Shown: positions 1 through 6,569 of the stretch, piece after piece
Layout: each line of letters starts with the position of its first letter
How positions within the stretch are numbered: the stretch's first letter is position 1
Origin: Methanoregula sp.
GTDB lineage: Archaea; Halobacteriota; Methanomicrobia; Methanomicrobiales; Methanospirillaceae
DNA length: 9,842 bases
Direction: 5' to 3'
Assembly (NCBI GenBank): GCA_026394635.1
Contig: JAPKXV010000209.1
Coordinates: forward strand, 1 to 9,842
Translations under genes and position numbers: made by a program
Notes under the pieces: model-generated
Database searches by the model: none
Seen by the model: the letters and a program-made list of their open reading frames with translations, nothing else
What the model was told of the DNA's origin: nothing

Positions 1-653
1 ACGATATTTTTTCTTCAGCCCAAAAAAAGGGCCTCAACCTCAGTCATGAATGCAACCAGGCACTGGCAGACCGTCTGGGACTGGATTACCACCAGCAGCA
101 GCTCCCCTCTGAAACTATCACTGAACCTGTTATCATCGCTTCGGAGCAAAAACCCGGACATGCAACCGGCAGCCTGTCACCAGAAGAGATGACACTTCCC
201 CCGGTACTGAACGCAGACGACCCGAAAACACCTGCAAAGGTTTTACTACAGAAAAAAGAACCTGTTGTGCACCCGCACCACCAGAAAAATGCCGTTGCTC
301 CAGTACTACAGCAGAATAAACCACAGGACACCCAAGCCCAGCCCCCTCACCAAAAAGTATCATCACAGGATCCAAAAAAGGAGAGGGCAAAAACCAACGA
401 GAGGAAAGGGAAGGAGAACGCGGTCAAACGGTTTGTGGATGAAACGGTCACCCGCATTGATGCGGAGGGAGGAGACGGCAGTAGTGTCCCCAAAGATGAA
501 ATGTACCAACGGTTCGTGCGGTGGTGCCGGGCACACTCCGTCTCCCCGATTCCGGATAAGCGATCCTTTGGTGTCGCAATGAAAAACCGGTTCGTGATCC
601 AAGACAGTACCATCAATAATGAACCCTGCTGGATCAATGTGGAGGTGACCTGA
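1..653 (+). CDS. Partial DNA-binding-like protein: RHH-like segment, long linker, D5/P4-primase-type C-terminal domain
   Basis: The frame is open from base 3 to the TGA at 651-653 (216 codons), so the true start lies left of the window; the Met at 189 is probably internal. The first ~25 visible residues (DIFSSAQKKGLNLSHECNQA and on) resemble the second half of CcdA-type/ribbon-helix-helix antitoxins, where a 'GLNLS..CE.AL...L' pattern is typical. Window residues ~35-140 form a low-complexity Gln/Pro/Lys/His-rich linker, probably disordered. Residues ~141-216 (VKRFVDETVTRI, then VPKDEMYQRFVRWCRAH, then KRSFGVAMKNRF) look like the winged-helix C-terminal domain of P4/D5-family primase-helicases of plasmids and viruses. 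No helicase motifs are visible. A DNA-binding role is inferred and the actual function is unknown. The gene meets the minus-strand prenyltransferase-like gene tail to tail, 3 bases apart. The reading frame is confident and the domain names are moderate. Confidence 0.75.
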   Translation, partial: DIFSSAQKKGLNLSHECNQALADRLGLDYHQQQLPSETITEPVIIASEQKPGHATGSLSPEEMTLPPVLNADDPKTPAKVLLQKKEPVVHPHHQKNAVAPVLQQNKPQDTQAQPPHQKVSSQDPKKERAKTNERKGKENAVKRFVDETVTRIDAEGGDGSSVPKDEMYQRFVRWCRAHSVSPIPDKRSFGVAMKNRFVIQDSTINNEPCWINVEVT

Positions 654-656
654 TCG

Positions 657-1286
657 TTATTTTCCAAAACGCCGTGCCCGTGACTGGTAATCCCTGAGGA
701 TCCTGAAGAAATCGACTTTCCGGAAGTACATCCAGTTCACATCGGAGAAGAAGAGTTCAGAATACACCGATTGCCAGATAAGAAAATCGGTCAGGTGATC
801 CCCCCCGCTCTTGATCACGATATCCGGGACATAGTTGAAGGTGAGGTAGGACTCAAGCACCTGTTCATCAACCTGCGCCGGAGGGATCTTGTCGTCTGCC
901 ATCTTCCGGATACACGAGGTTATCTCTTCACGCCCGCTCTTTCCGATAGCCACGACAACCTCAAGGCCATCTCCCGCTATCTCCTCTTTGTCCTGGTAGT
1001 GGAGGACCAGGCGTGCAATCCCCCCGATTTTATGGATTGCGGGCAGGCACCGTTCCATGACCCCGGGCACCGGCGTGCTTATGTGAAACGTGAGCCCCTG
1101 TATCGTCTTCTCTTGAGACTGTGCCTGTTTTTCCACGTATGCTGAAATTTCATTGCACCACGTGGTGACAAGAACAAGGTTTTCGGGGGCCTGTGCCATG
1201 TCCTGACCGCTGATCATGAAGCAGATCTGCGCCGGAAGGATCGTGATCTTCCGTTTGAGCATCTGTTCATAGAGCCAGTAGATCAT
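657..1286 (-). CDS. Divergent undecaprenyl diphosphate synthase (cis-prenyltransferase) family protein
   Basis: This 209-residue protein keeps the C-terminal signature of cis-prenyltransferases, which elongate farnesyl or geranylgeranyl diphosphate with isopentenyl diphosphate to make polyprenyl lipid carriers. Visible family blocks are GKSGREEI (family GGR.EI), PDIVIKSGGD (family PDL.IRTSGE), FLIWQSVYSELFF and the ending DFFRILRDYQSRARRFG. It is shorter than the usual ~230-260 residues, and the N-terminal part is poorly conserved. Where family members read HIAIIMDGNRRW, this protein reads QICFMISGQDMA, so the catalytic Asp is Ser26 and the Asn is Gln28. The Arg of the RTSG loop is Lys. It is therefore either a catalytically altered or inactive paralogue, for example a partner subunit, or a divergent enzyme. 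The ATG at 1286 is the earliest in-frame start, because a stop lies three codons upstream. No clear Shine-Dalgarno sequence is seen. It is divergent from the DtxR-FeoA gene. Confidence 0.85.
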   Translation of the reverse strand: MIYWLYEQMLKRKITILPAQICFMISGQDMAQAPENLVLVTTWCNEISAYVEKQAQSQEKTIQGLTFHISTPVPGVMERCLPAIHKIGGIARLVLHYQDKEEIAGDGLEVVVAIGKSGREEITSCIRKMADDKIPPAQVDEQVLESYLTFNYVPDIVIKSGGDHLTDFLIWQSVYSELFFSDVNWMYFRKVDFFRILRDYQSRARRFGK

Positions 1287-1350
1287 CAGTGCGTACTATT
1301 GCCCTGCGCCCTACATAGCCTTGATGATCCAAAAAACCGCCCTGTCCCCC

Positions 1351-1366
1351 ATATTAATAATCATAT
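1351..1366. promoter_or_regulatory. AT-rich TATA-like element between divergent uppS-like and dtxR-feoA genes
   Basis: The 102-base gap between the two divergent starts holds one strongly AT-rich stretch, atattaataatcatat. Its core TATTAATA (1352-1359) is a perfect palindrome and could be read as a TATA box on either strand. In archaea transcription starts about 25 bases downstream of the box. That would place a plus-strand start near 1380, just ahead of the ATG at 1389, and a minus-strand start near 1330. It could also include an operator for the metalloregulator encoded next door. The role is inferred from composition and position only. Confidence 0.4.
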
Positions 1367-1388
1367 CAGGAGAAGAGTACTGGAATAC

Positions 1389-2036
1389 ATGCCCATGGAC
1401 CCCTCATTACGGGAGGATCTTCTCGAAGCGATCTGCCTCCTGACCCGGGACTCACAACGCTCTCCCGGGATCCGGGAGATAGCGTCAGCGCTTGACAAGC
1501 CTGAGGGGGAGATACAGTCCGGTGTAACCACCCTTGCAGCGGACGGGGACGTAATTTACGAAAATGACGGTACGGTAACCCTGACTGCAACGGGCCAGGA
1601 ACTGGGGAAGCGGGTCGCAAAAAAGCACGAGACGCTCCAGTGTTTCTTATCGGAAATACTCGGAATGGACCGGTCTTCTGCGTCAGACGAGGCCTGTGTG
1701 CTGGAGCATGCAGTGTCCGATGACACGATCAACCGCATTGGTACGTATATGCAATCACCTCCCCGCCGCTGGAGCAGGGGGCAGGGTGCGGAGGGACATG
1801 ACACCAGCCCGTTACCTGCACTCACAGATTTTAATGAAGGTGACAACCTCATCGTGAGCGGTATCCTCGGGCGGGAACGGGCGAGCCGGCTCCTTGACCT
1901 GGGGGTAGTCCCGGGCGAGCGGGTGCGCATAAAACGAAAACTCGCCAACCACGCGCTTGTGGTACAGATCAAAGGCTGCGATGTGGCGCTCAGCCCAGAA
2001 GTTGCCGCGTCCATCTGCGTGGAGCGGTCCGGATGA
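1389..2036 (+). CDS. DtxR-family metalloregulator with C-terminal FeoA domain
   Basis: This 215-residue protein joins an iron-dependent-repressor-type N-terminal half to a FeoA (SH3-like) domain. Residues ~6-65 form the winged helix (LLEAICLL to GIREIASALDKPEGEI). The TATGQ segment, KKH (His80) and EACVLEH (Glu101, Cys103, Glu106, His107) correspond to the dimerisation helix and metal ligands of DtxR/MntR. After a short linker (~122-145), residues 146-212 match FeoA, including GILGRERASRLLDLGVVPGE. The likely role is Fe(II) or Mn(II)-responsive control of iron uptake, with the FeoA part possibly also acting on FeoB. The stop overlaps the feoB start (ATGA at 2033-2036), so the two are translationally coupled. 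The frame is open upstream to a TTG at 1299, but that extension (30 residues) looks non-family. The start is set at ATG 1389, with ATG 1395 possible. AGGAG at 1368-1372 is rather far upstream for a ribosome site. Confidence 0.88.
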   Translation: MPMDPSLREDLLEAICLLTRDSQRSPGIREIASALDKPEGEIQSGVTTLAADGDVIYENDGTVTLTATGQELGKRVAKKHETLQCFLSEILGMDRSSASDEACVLEHAVSDDTINRIGTYMQSPPRRWSRGQGAEGHDTSPLPALTDFNEGDNLIVSGILGRERASRLLDLGVVPGERVRIKRKLANHALVVQIKGCDVALSPEVAASICVERSG

Positions 2037-3883
2037 GGTTTGCCCTGATCGGCAATCCGGGGGTAGGGAAGTCCACAATCTTCAACCAGCTTACCGGGCT
2101 CGGTGTCGAGGTCAACCGGTACCCGGGAACCGCGGTGGCCCTTGAAACGGGCAACGTCTGTTACAAGAAAGAGAAGTTTGAGGTCATCAACCTCCCCGGC
2201 ATCTACTCCCTCGACGGTAACACTGACGAGGAGGTGCTTGTGCGGGACTTCCTGTTGAAGGGAGATGCTGATGCCCTCATTGCCGTGCTTGATGCACCCC
2301 GGCTCGAGCGGAACCTCTACCTTCTCCTCCAGGTATCAGAGTTCGAGTTGCCGATGATCATGATCGTGAACAAGATGGATGAGGCAGAGCGTTTAGGACT
2401 TTCCCTCGATATCGGCCGCCTCTCCGGTCAGCTCGGGGTTGACGTGATCGGGGTTGCCGCACTGCAGGGAAGAAATGTCGACCGGATTGTTCCGGCCGCG
2501 CTCGGCACCGCCCGCCCCGCAACGGTCAGGACGCCCTATGACCATCATATTGAAGCCGCCCTCACCAGCCTTGAAAAGACCCTGTCCACACCACGGCATA
2601 AAAACCTCCTCGCGCTTCAGGGGATGAGTCAGGATCCGCTGCTGATCGACACCGCTGGTTCGATTGCACGGGAGATCGAGCAGCGCCACCGTATGTCCGT
2701 CCACCAGATCATCGCTACAAACAGGCACAACTACGCCCGCACTCTTGCCTCCGATGTGGTTGCCATCGGGGAGAGTAAACGATCCTTTGACGTAGACAGC
2801 CTGCTCACCCGCACCATGCCCGGTATACCCATCCTTGTTGCAACCCTTGGGTTCATGCTCCTTTCCGTCTTTGTGATCGGTTCATGGATGGAGAGGATCA
2901 TTGTTTCAGCATTCACCAATGGCGTGATCACCCCCTTTGCATCACTGGGGCTGCCACCGCTTGCCACTCAGGTGGGCCTGTCACTGCTGGTCGCACTGCA
3001 GGCAGGTCTTGGCATCGCATTTCCCTTTGTCTTCACGTTCTATGTAGGACTCTCGCTTCTCGAAGACTCGGGGTATATGACCCGTGCTGCATTTCTTGCA
3101 GACCGGGCCATGCACCGTATCGGCCTGCACGGTGAAGCGATCATCCCCATGGTGATCGGGTTCGGGTGTACAGTGCCGGCGGTGATGAGTGTCCGGATCC
3201 TCAAGACCCGCCGGGAGCAGACCATCGCTGCATTCCTGATCACCATGGTCCCCTGCTCCGCCCGTACAGTCGTGATCGCAGGGATCGTCGCCGCGTTTGT
3301 CGGGATCCTCTGGGCATTTTCGATATACCTGATCGTCTTTGTCCTTATCGTGGTAAGCGCCCTGTTTCTCTCCCGCATCACGCCCGGTGAACAGTTCGGC
3401 ATGATTGTTGAGATGACCCCGCTCCGGTGCCCTCAGGCACGGCTCGTGCTTGCCAAATCATGGCTTCGGATCAAGGAGTTCCTGTTCATTGCCATGCCCG
3501 TGCTTGTCATCACCAGCATCGCACTCGGCCTGTTCCAGTATTTCGGGATCATCGACGCATTCCAGGCAATCGTAGAACCCCTCACCACCAGCCTGCTCGG
3601 CCTTCCCGCGTACGCGTCCACGGCACTGTTGTTTGGCATCTTCAGGAAAGAACTTGCGTTTGAGACGCTTGCGGTTCTTGCCGGTACCGCAGACCTCGGA
3701 TCGGTCATGAACGGGGTCCAGCTCTACACCTTTGCCATTATATCCGTCCTGTTCGTCCCGTGCGTCTCGACGATCGCGGTGCTGTACCGGAACCTTGGGG
3801 CGAGAATCGCAGTCCTCGCTTCGCTCTACTCACTTGGTCTGGGCATTTTTATAGGAGCACTTATAAATTTTCTCATGAAATGA
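2033..3883 (+). CDS. feoB: Ferrous iron transport protein B with atypical G domain
   Basis: This 616-residue membrane GTPase should import Fe(II) across the cytoplasmic membrane. The N-terminal G domain shows G1 GNPGVGKST (residues 7-15), G4 NKMD (113-116) and the FeoB-typical LERNLYLLLQ helix. A helical linker covers ~165-265. From ~265 to the end are many hydrophobic membrane segments with both gate motifs: GFGCTVPAVMSVR (376-388) with VPCSAR (406-411), and FRKELAFETLAVL with FVPCVSTIAV (574 onward). Two switch residues differ from the family. G2 reads YPGTAVA where 'PGTTVE' is usual (Ala34 for Thr), and G3 reads NLPG where DLPG is usual (Asn53 for Asp). These normally help bind Mg2+ and sense nucleotide, so GTPase activity may be altered. 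The start ATG overlaps the upstream stop and has GGAG at 2021-2024, 8 bases ahead. The length is at the short end for FeoB, and FeoA is supplied by the coupled regulator. Confidence 0.95.
   Translation: MRFALIGNPGVGKSTIFNQLTGLGVEVNRYPGTAVALETGNVCYKKEKFEVINLPGIYSLDGNTDEEVLVRDFLLKGDADALIAVLDAPRLERNLYLLLQVSEFELPMIMIVNKMDEAERLGLSLDIGRLSGQLGVDVIGVAALQGRNVDRIVPAALGTARPATVRTPYDHHIEAALTSLEKTLSTPRHKNLLALQGMSQDPLLIDTAGSIAREIEQRHRMSVHQIIATNRHNYARTLASDVVAIGESKRSFDVDSLLTRTMPGIPILVATLGFMLLSVFVIGSWMERIIVSAFTNGVITPFASLGLPPLATQVGLSLLVALQAGLGIAFPFVFTFYVGLSLLEDSGYMTRAAFLADRAMHRIGLHGEAIIPMVIGFGCTVPAVMSVRILKTRREQTIAAFLITMVPCSARTVVIAGIVAAFVGILWAFSIYLIVFVLIVVSALFLSRITPGEQFGMIVEMTPLRCPQARLVLAKSWLRIKEFLFIAMPVLVITSIALGLFQYFGIIDAFQAIVEPLTTSLLGLPAYASTALLFGIFRKELAFETLAVLAGTADLGSVMNGVQLYTFAIISVLFVPCVSTIAVLYRNLGARIAVLASLYSLGLGIFIGALINFLMK
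3860..3868 (+). promoter_or_regulatory. TATA-like box in the 3' end of feoB, for the KaiC-like/GTPase genes
   Basis: The sequence cttataaat lies within the last codons of feoB and matches the archaeal TATA-box pattern well. Transcription about 25 bases downstream would begin near 3888-3893, right at the ATG at 3895. The bases between the feoB stop and that ATG (tgattgtccattag) hold no Shine-Dalgarno match. This fits a leaderless or near-leaderless transcript. It is inferred from sequence and spacing alone. Confidence 0.5.
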
Positions 3884-3894
3884 TTGTCCATTAG

Positions 3895-4602
3895 ATGTAC
3901 AACTTCAAGACAGGGATAGCACATATCGACGCGGTCTCCGGTGGCTTTGAGGCAGGCACCAATTTCCTCATACTGGCGCCCCCCATGAGCCTTGCCGAGG
4001 AACTTGCATATTCCCTGACACGGCCCCTGACGGGGGAGTACGCGATCGTGCTCTCCACCAATGACCGGGCTGCGGAGGTTGTCGATGCGTTCAAGGTCAT
4101 CGGGGGAGATAAACGGTATGTCGGGACCATCGATGCGATCACCAAAAGCTCGAGCCCCGGTATCGCCGATACAAACCGGCTGATGTTTGTCGCAAGCCCG
4201 ACGGATCTTACCGGGATTGGCATCAAATTTTCCAAAATGGTCGAGCTGATCTTTGACGGGGATTTCTCCGACGGGGAATCCGGGCTCTTTCCCCCGCCGG
4301 TCAGGTTCTGCGTCAACTCGGTCTCCACCCTGCTCATGTACCGGAAACTCGAAGTCCTGTACCAGTTCCTCCATGTTCTGACCTCAAAACTGAAAAAGAT
4401 CGATGGTGTGGGGTTCTATCTTTTAAACAAGGAATCTTTTGATGACAAGACCGTCTCGCTCATCAAACAGCTGATGACCGGGGTGATTGAGGTCAAGGTG
4501 GAACAGAATGTCCACTCCATGCGCGTCCAGGGTATCAAAGGTTTGTCCTCAGACTGGCTGAAATTCTCTGTCCAGAAAGGACAGGTGGTCATCACTCCAT
4601 GA
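3895..4602 (+). CDS. KaiC/RAD55-like RecA-superfamily protein with degenerate ATPase motifs
   Basis: This 235-residue protein has the layout of the single-domain KaiC-like (RAD55-type) proteins common in archaea. It starts with TGIAHIDAVSGGFEAGTNFL, the usual 'TGI..LD...GG...G...L' opening. At the Walker A position it reads APPMSLAEE (residues 28-36), with no GKT/GKS. At the Walker B position it reads RFCVNSVSTLL, where family members have an Asp in 'V.IDSLS.LL' (here Asn141). ATP hydrolysis is therefore unlikely, and a scaffold or nucleotide-sensing role is inferred. No membrane segment or signal peptide is apparent. The C-terminal IEVKVEQNVHSMRVQGIKG strand pattern is like the family's last sheet. 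Its stop overlaps the next gene's start (ATGA, 4599-4602), so the products probably act together. The ATG at 3895 lacks a ribosome site and may be leaderless. The cellular process is unknown. Confidence 0.85.
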   Translation: MYNFKTGIAHIDAVSGGFEAGTNFLILAPPMSLAEELAYSLTRPLTGEYAIVLSTNDRAAEVVDAFKVIGGDKRYVGTIDAITKSSSPGIADTNRLMFVASPTDLTGIGIKFSKMVELIFDGDFSDGESGLFPPPVRFCVNSVSTLLMYRKLEVLYQFLHVLTSKLKKIDGVGFYLLNKESFDDKTVSLIKQLMTGVIEVKVEQNVHSMRVQGIKGLSSDWLKFSVQKGQVVITP

Positions 4603-5762
4603 TTTCCACGGGGATCAACGGGATAGACGAAATGCTGGGCGGAGGCATCCCCAAGGGCAGCTGGGTGCTGTACAGCATGGAGCCCGGGGTTGACGGGCAG
4701 CTCTTCACCATTTCGACCCTGTTCTCGGCGCTGAAAAAAGGGCTCTCCTGCCTTGTCGTGCTCCCCCACACCACGTTTGACATTTTCAAGTACGATGCTG
4801 CAGCAAAAAGGGGCTGCCCTCTGGAAATTTTTAACAAGAAGGTCGTGTTTATTGATGCAATCGACCGGGAGCGGATAGAGAAAAGCAGCAGGAAACGCAA
4901 AGAGGTGCAGAAGAAGTGGGAGGCACGGATCGAGAAGCTCTGCACCGAAAACGACGTAGATGTCGTCTTCATCTATGTTGACCTGATCAATGACGACCTG
5001 GGGCTTGATGGTGCACTTTCAGTTGCAAATACCGCAAAGACCACCAGCAAAACCACCGTGATCCTCGAGCACCTGAACCTCGATGGCAAACGCTGTATCG
5101 AACGGTTCATCAAAAAATATACGTTCGACCTTATCATCTCTATCTCCTCATCGTTCCGCACACACCCCCATTTCGATTACTTTACCCTGATGCATACCTC
5201 GTGGTCAACGGTGCCGAAACGGTCAGTACCGTTCGTCATCACCGAGGGCAATGTGGTGCCGTACATCCCCAAGATTGTTGTCACCGGCCCGGCACAGTCC
5301 GGGAAGTCTACATTTATCACCAGCGCTTCTGATTTCGGTGTATCTATCGACCGCCGGGGCACAACGGGAGACCCGACCACGGTCGCCATGGACTTTGGCT
5401 GGCTGAGCTGGAAGGACTTTGATATAACACTCTACGGCACACCCGGAGAACCACGGTTTGACCCCATTGTCCCCAACCTGCTCAACCATGCGATGGGCGT
5501 AATCCTTGTTGTCGATGCGACAAAACCGCAGGCACTGGAACGGGCCCGGTACCACATCCAGCTGATCAAGGAAAAACACCTACCGATGGTAGTAGCCGCC
5601 AATAAAGCAGACCTCCCAAAAACCATGAGCGACAGTCAAATACGCAAAGAGTTACAGCTCGGTGAAGATATACCAATCTTCTTCATTTCAGCGACGCGAA
5701 AATCGGATGTGCGTCTCGTCCTCGAATCGCTCATTAACTTCATAACAAAATTCACGTACTGA
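4599..5762 (+). CDS. KaiC-like domain fused to a small Ras-like GTPase domain
   Basis: This 387-residue protein has two parts. Residues 1-~215 are KaiC-like: the opening STGINGIDEMLGGGIPKGS is diagnostic, but the P-loop position reads EPGVDGQLF (28-36) with no Walker Lys, and VDVVFIYVDLI (~120-130) takes the Walker B place. A basic helical stretch (~88-116) may form a coiled coil. Residues 223-387 are a small GTPase of the MglA/Arf-like, COG2229-type group. G1 is GPAQSGKST (230-238). The likely G2 is TTVAMDFG (Thr261). Switch II is YGTPGEPRF (279-287). G4 is NKAD (335-338), and G5 is SAT (364-366). The usual Gln of 'GTPGQERF' is Glu284. The GTPase is probably the only active nucleotide switch of the pair. 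GGTG at about 4585 may serve as ribosome site. Role unknown; polarity, signalling or surface-structure control are the known themes of MglA-like GTPases and KaiC-like FlaH, but nothing nearby specifies which. Confidence 0.9.
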   Translation: MISTGINGIDEMLGGGIPKGSWVLYSMEPGVDGQLFTISTLFSALKKGLSCLVVLPHTTFDIFKYDAAAKRGCPLEIFNKKVVFIDAIDRERIEKSSRKRKEVQKKWEARIEKLCTENDVDVVFIYVDLINDDLGLDGALSVANTAKTTSKTTVILEHLNLDGKRCIERFIKKYTFDLIISISSSFRTHPHFDYFTLMHTSWSTVPKRSVPFVITEGNVVPYIPKIVVTGPAQSGKSTFITSASDFGVSIDRRGTTGDPTTVAMDFGWLSWKDFDITLYGTPGEPRFDPIVPNLLNHAMGVILVVDATKPQALERARYHIQLIKEKHLPMVVAANKADLPKTMSDSQIRKELQLGEDIPIFFISATRKSDVRLVLESLINFITKFTY

Positions 5763-5819
5763 TCACGGGTGCACGGTCCGCGGGATACCGGAAATTCTCC
5801 AAAATTGGGTACATGCAGT

Positions 5820-6569
5820 ATGCTGACATTTGTCGGGCTCGGTCTCTTTGATAAAAATGACGTTTCAGAAAAAGGGCGGGCAATTATTGCCGGAGCAGAT
5901 GCTGTGTATCTTGAATGGTATACCTCGCGGCTGATGGGCTCATCCCATGATGAACTCGAACAGTATTATCACAGGAAGATACACCTGCTTTCCCGGGAGG
6001 ACGTTGAAGTAAACCCCGAAGAGTTATTGCTCCGGGCAGAGTCTGCCAGCGTAGCATTTCTCACGGCAGGAGATCCCATGGTTTCCACAACCCATGTCGA
6101 CCTCCGGATACGCGCTGCAGAACGGGGGATCAGGACATCGATCATCCATGGGGCTTCGATCTCAAGTGCGATCTGCGGGCTTGCCGGTCTCCAGAATTAC
6201 CGGTTCGGAAAATCCTGCTCACTCCCCTTCCCACAAAAAAACTGGTCTCCCCCAAGTACTGTTGAGGTCATTGGCGTGAACCTTGCCCAGAACCTCCACA
6301 CCCTTGTCTATCTCGATATCCAAGATGACCGGCACATGACGGTCCACGAAGCAGTCGACCTGCTCGAAGCGATGGCCGCGAAAAAAAAGATGCCCATCCC
6401 CCTCTACGTGGGCATAGCCCGGGCGGGTTCCGATCACCCCGTTATTGGTGCCGGTCCCGCAGACCGGATCAAGGCCGTCGACTTCGGACCTCCACTCCAC
6501 ATCCTGATCGTTCCTGCTCACCTGCATGACATGGAAAAAAAGTACCTTGAGGTGTTTGCCGGACTATGA
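5820..6569 (+). CDS. dphB: Diphthine synthase
   Basis: This is a SAM-dependent methyltransferase of the tetrapyrrole-methylase fold. It methylates the 3-amino-3-carboxypropyl-histidine intermediate on translation elongation factor 2, a step of diphthamide synthesis found in archaea and eukaryotes. The 249 residues match the usual length. Visible blocks are MLTFVGLGLFDKNDVSEKG at the start, VYLEWYTS, FLTAGDPMVSTTHVDLRIRA (the SAM-binding loop), IIHGASISSAICGLAGLQNY, and GIARAGSDHPVIGAG with FGPPLHILIVPA near the end. The frame stays open upstream to GTG 5769, but the extra 17 residues are unlike the family and the conserved protein begins exactly at ATG 5820. No strong ribosome site precedes it. 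The stop overlaps the DUF357 gene (ATGA at 6566-6569). It lies 57 bases after the GTPase-fusion gene, so co-transcription with it is possible. Confidence 0.95.
   Translation: MLTFVGLGLFDKNDVSEKGRAIIAGADAVYLEWYTSRLMGSSHDELEQYYHRKIHLLSREDVEVNPEELLLRAESASVAFLTAGDPMVSTTHVDLRIRAAERGIRTSIIHGASISSAICGLAGLQNYRFGKSCSLPFPQKNWSPPSTVEVIGVNLAQNLHTLVYLDIQDDRHMTVHEAVDLLEAMAAKKKMPIPLYVGIARAGSDHPVIGAGPADRIKAVDFGPPLHILIVPAHLHDMEKKYLEVFAGL

Noticed and set aside
771..1145. 124-codon plus-strand frame inside the UppS-like gene
   Set aside because: It is antisense to a frame with strong cis-prenyltransferase signatures.
1299..1388. N-terminal extension of the DtxR-FeoA gene from a TTG codon
   Set aside because: The 30 extra residues are unlike the family, and the stretch includes the promoter-like AT-rich element; ATG 1389 fits the winged-helix start.
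1556..2014. 152-codon open frame on the minus strand
   Set aside because: It is a shadow of the DtxR-FeoA gene; Ser/Arg/Pro-rich with no motif.
3826..4374. 182-codon open frame on the minus strand
   Set aside because: It lies antisense to the KaiC-like gene and the feoB end, which have clear family motifs; its translation resembles no family and reflects GC-rich codon bias.
5769..5819. Upstream GTG start for diphthine synthase
   Set aside because: Family homology begins exactly at ATG 5820; the 17 added residues look like translated intergenic sequence.
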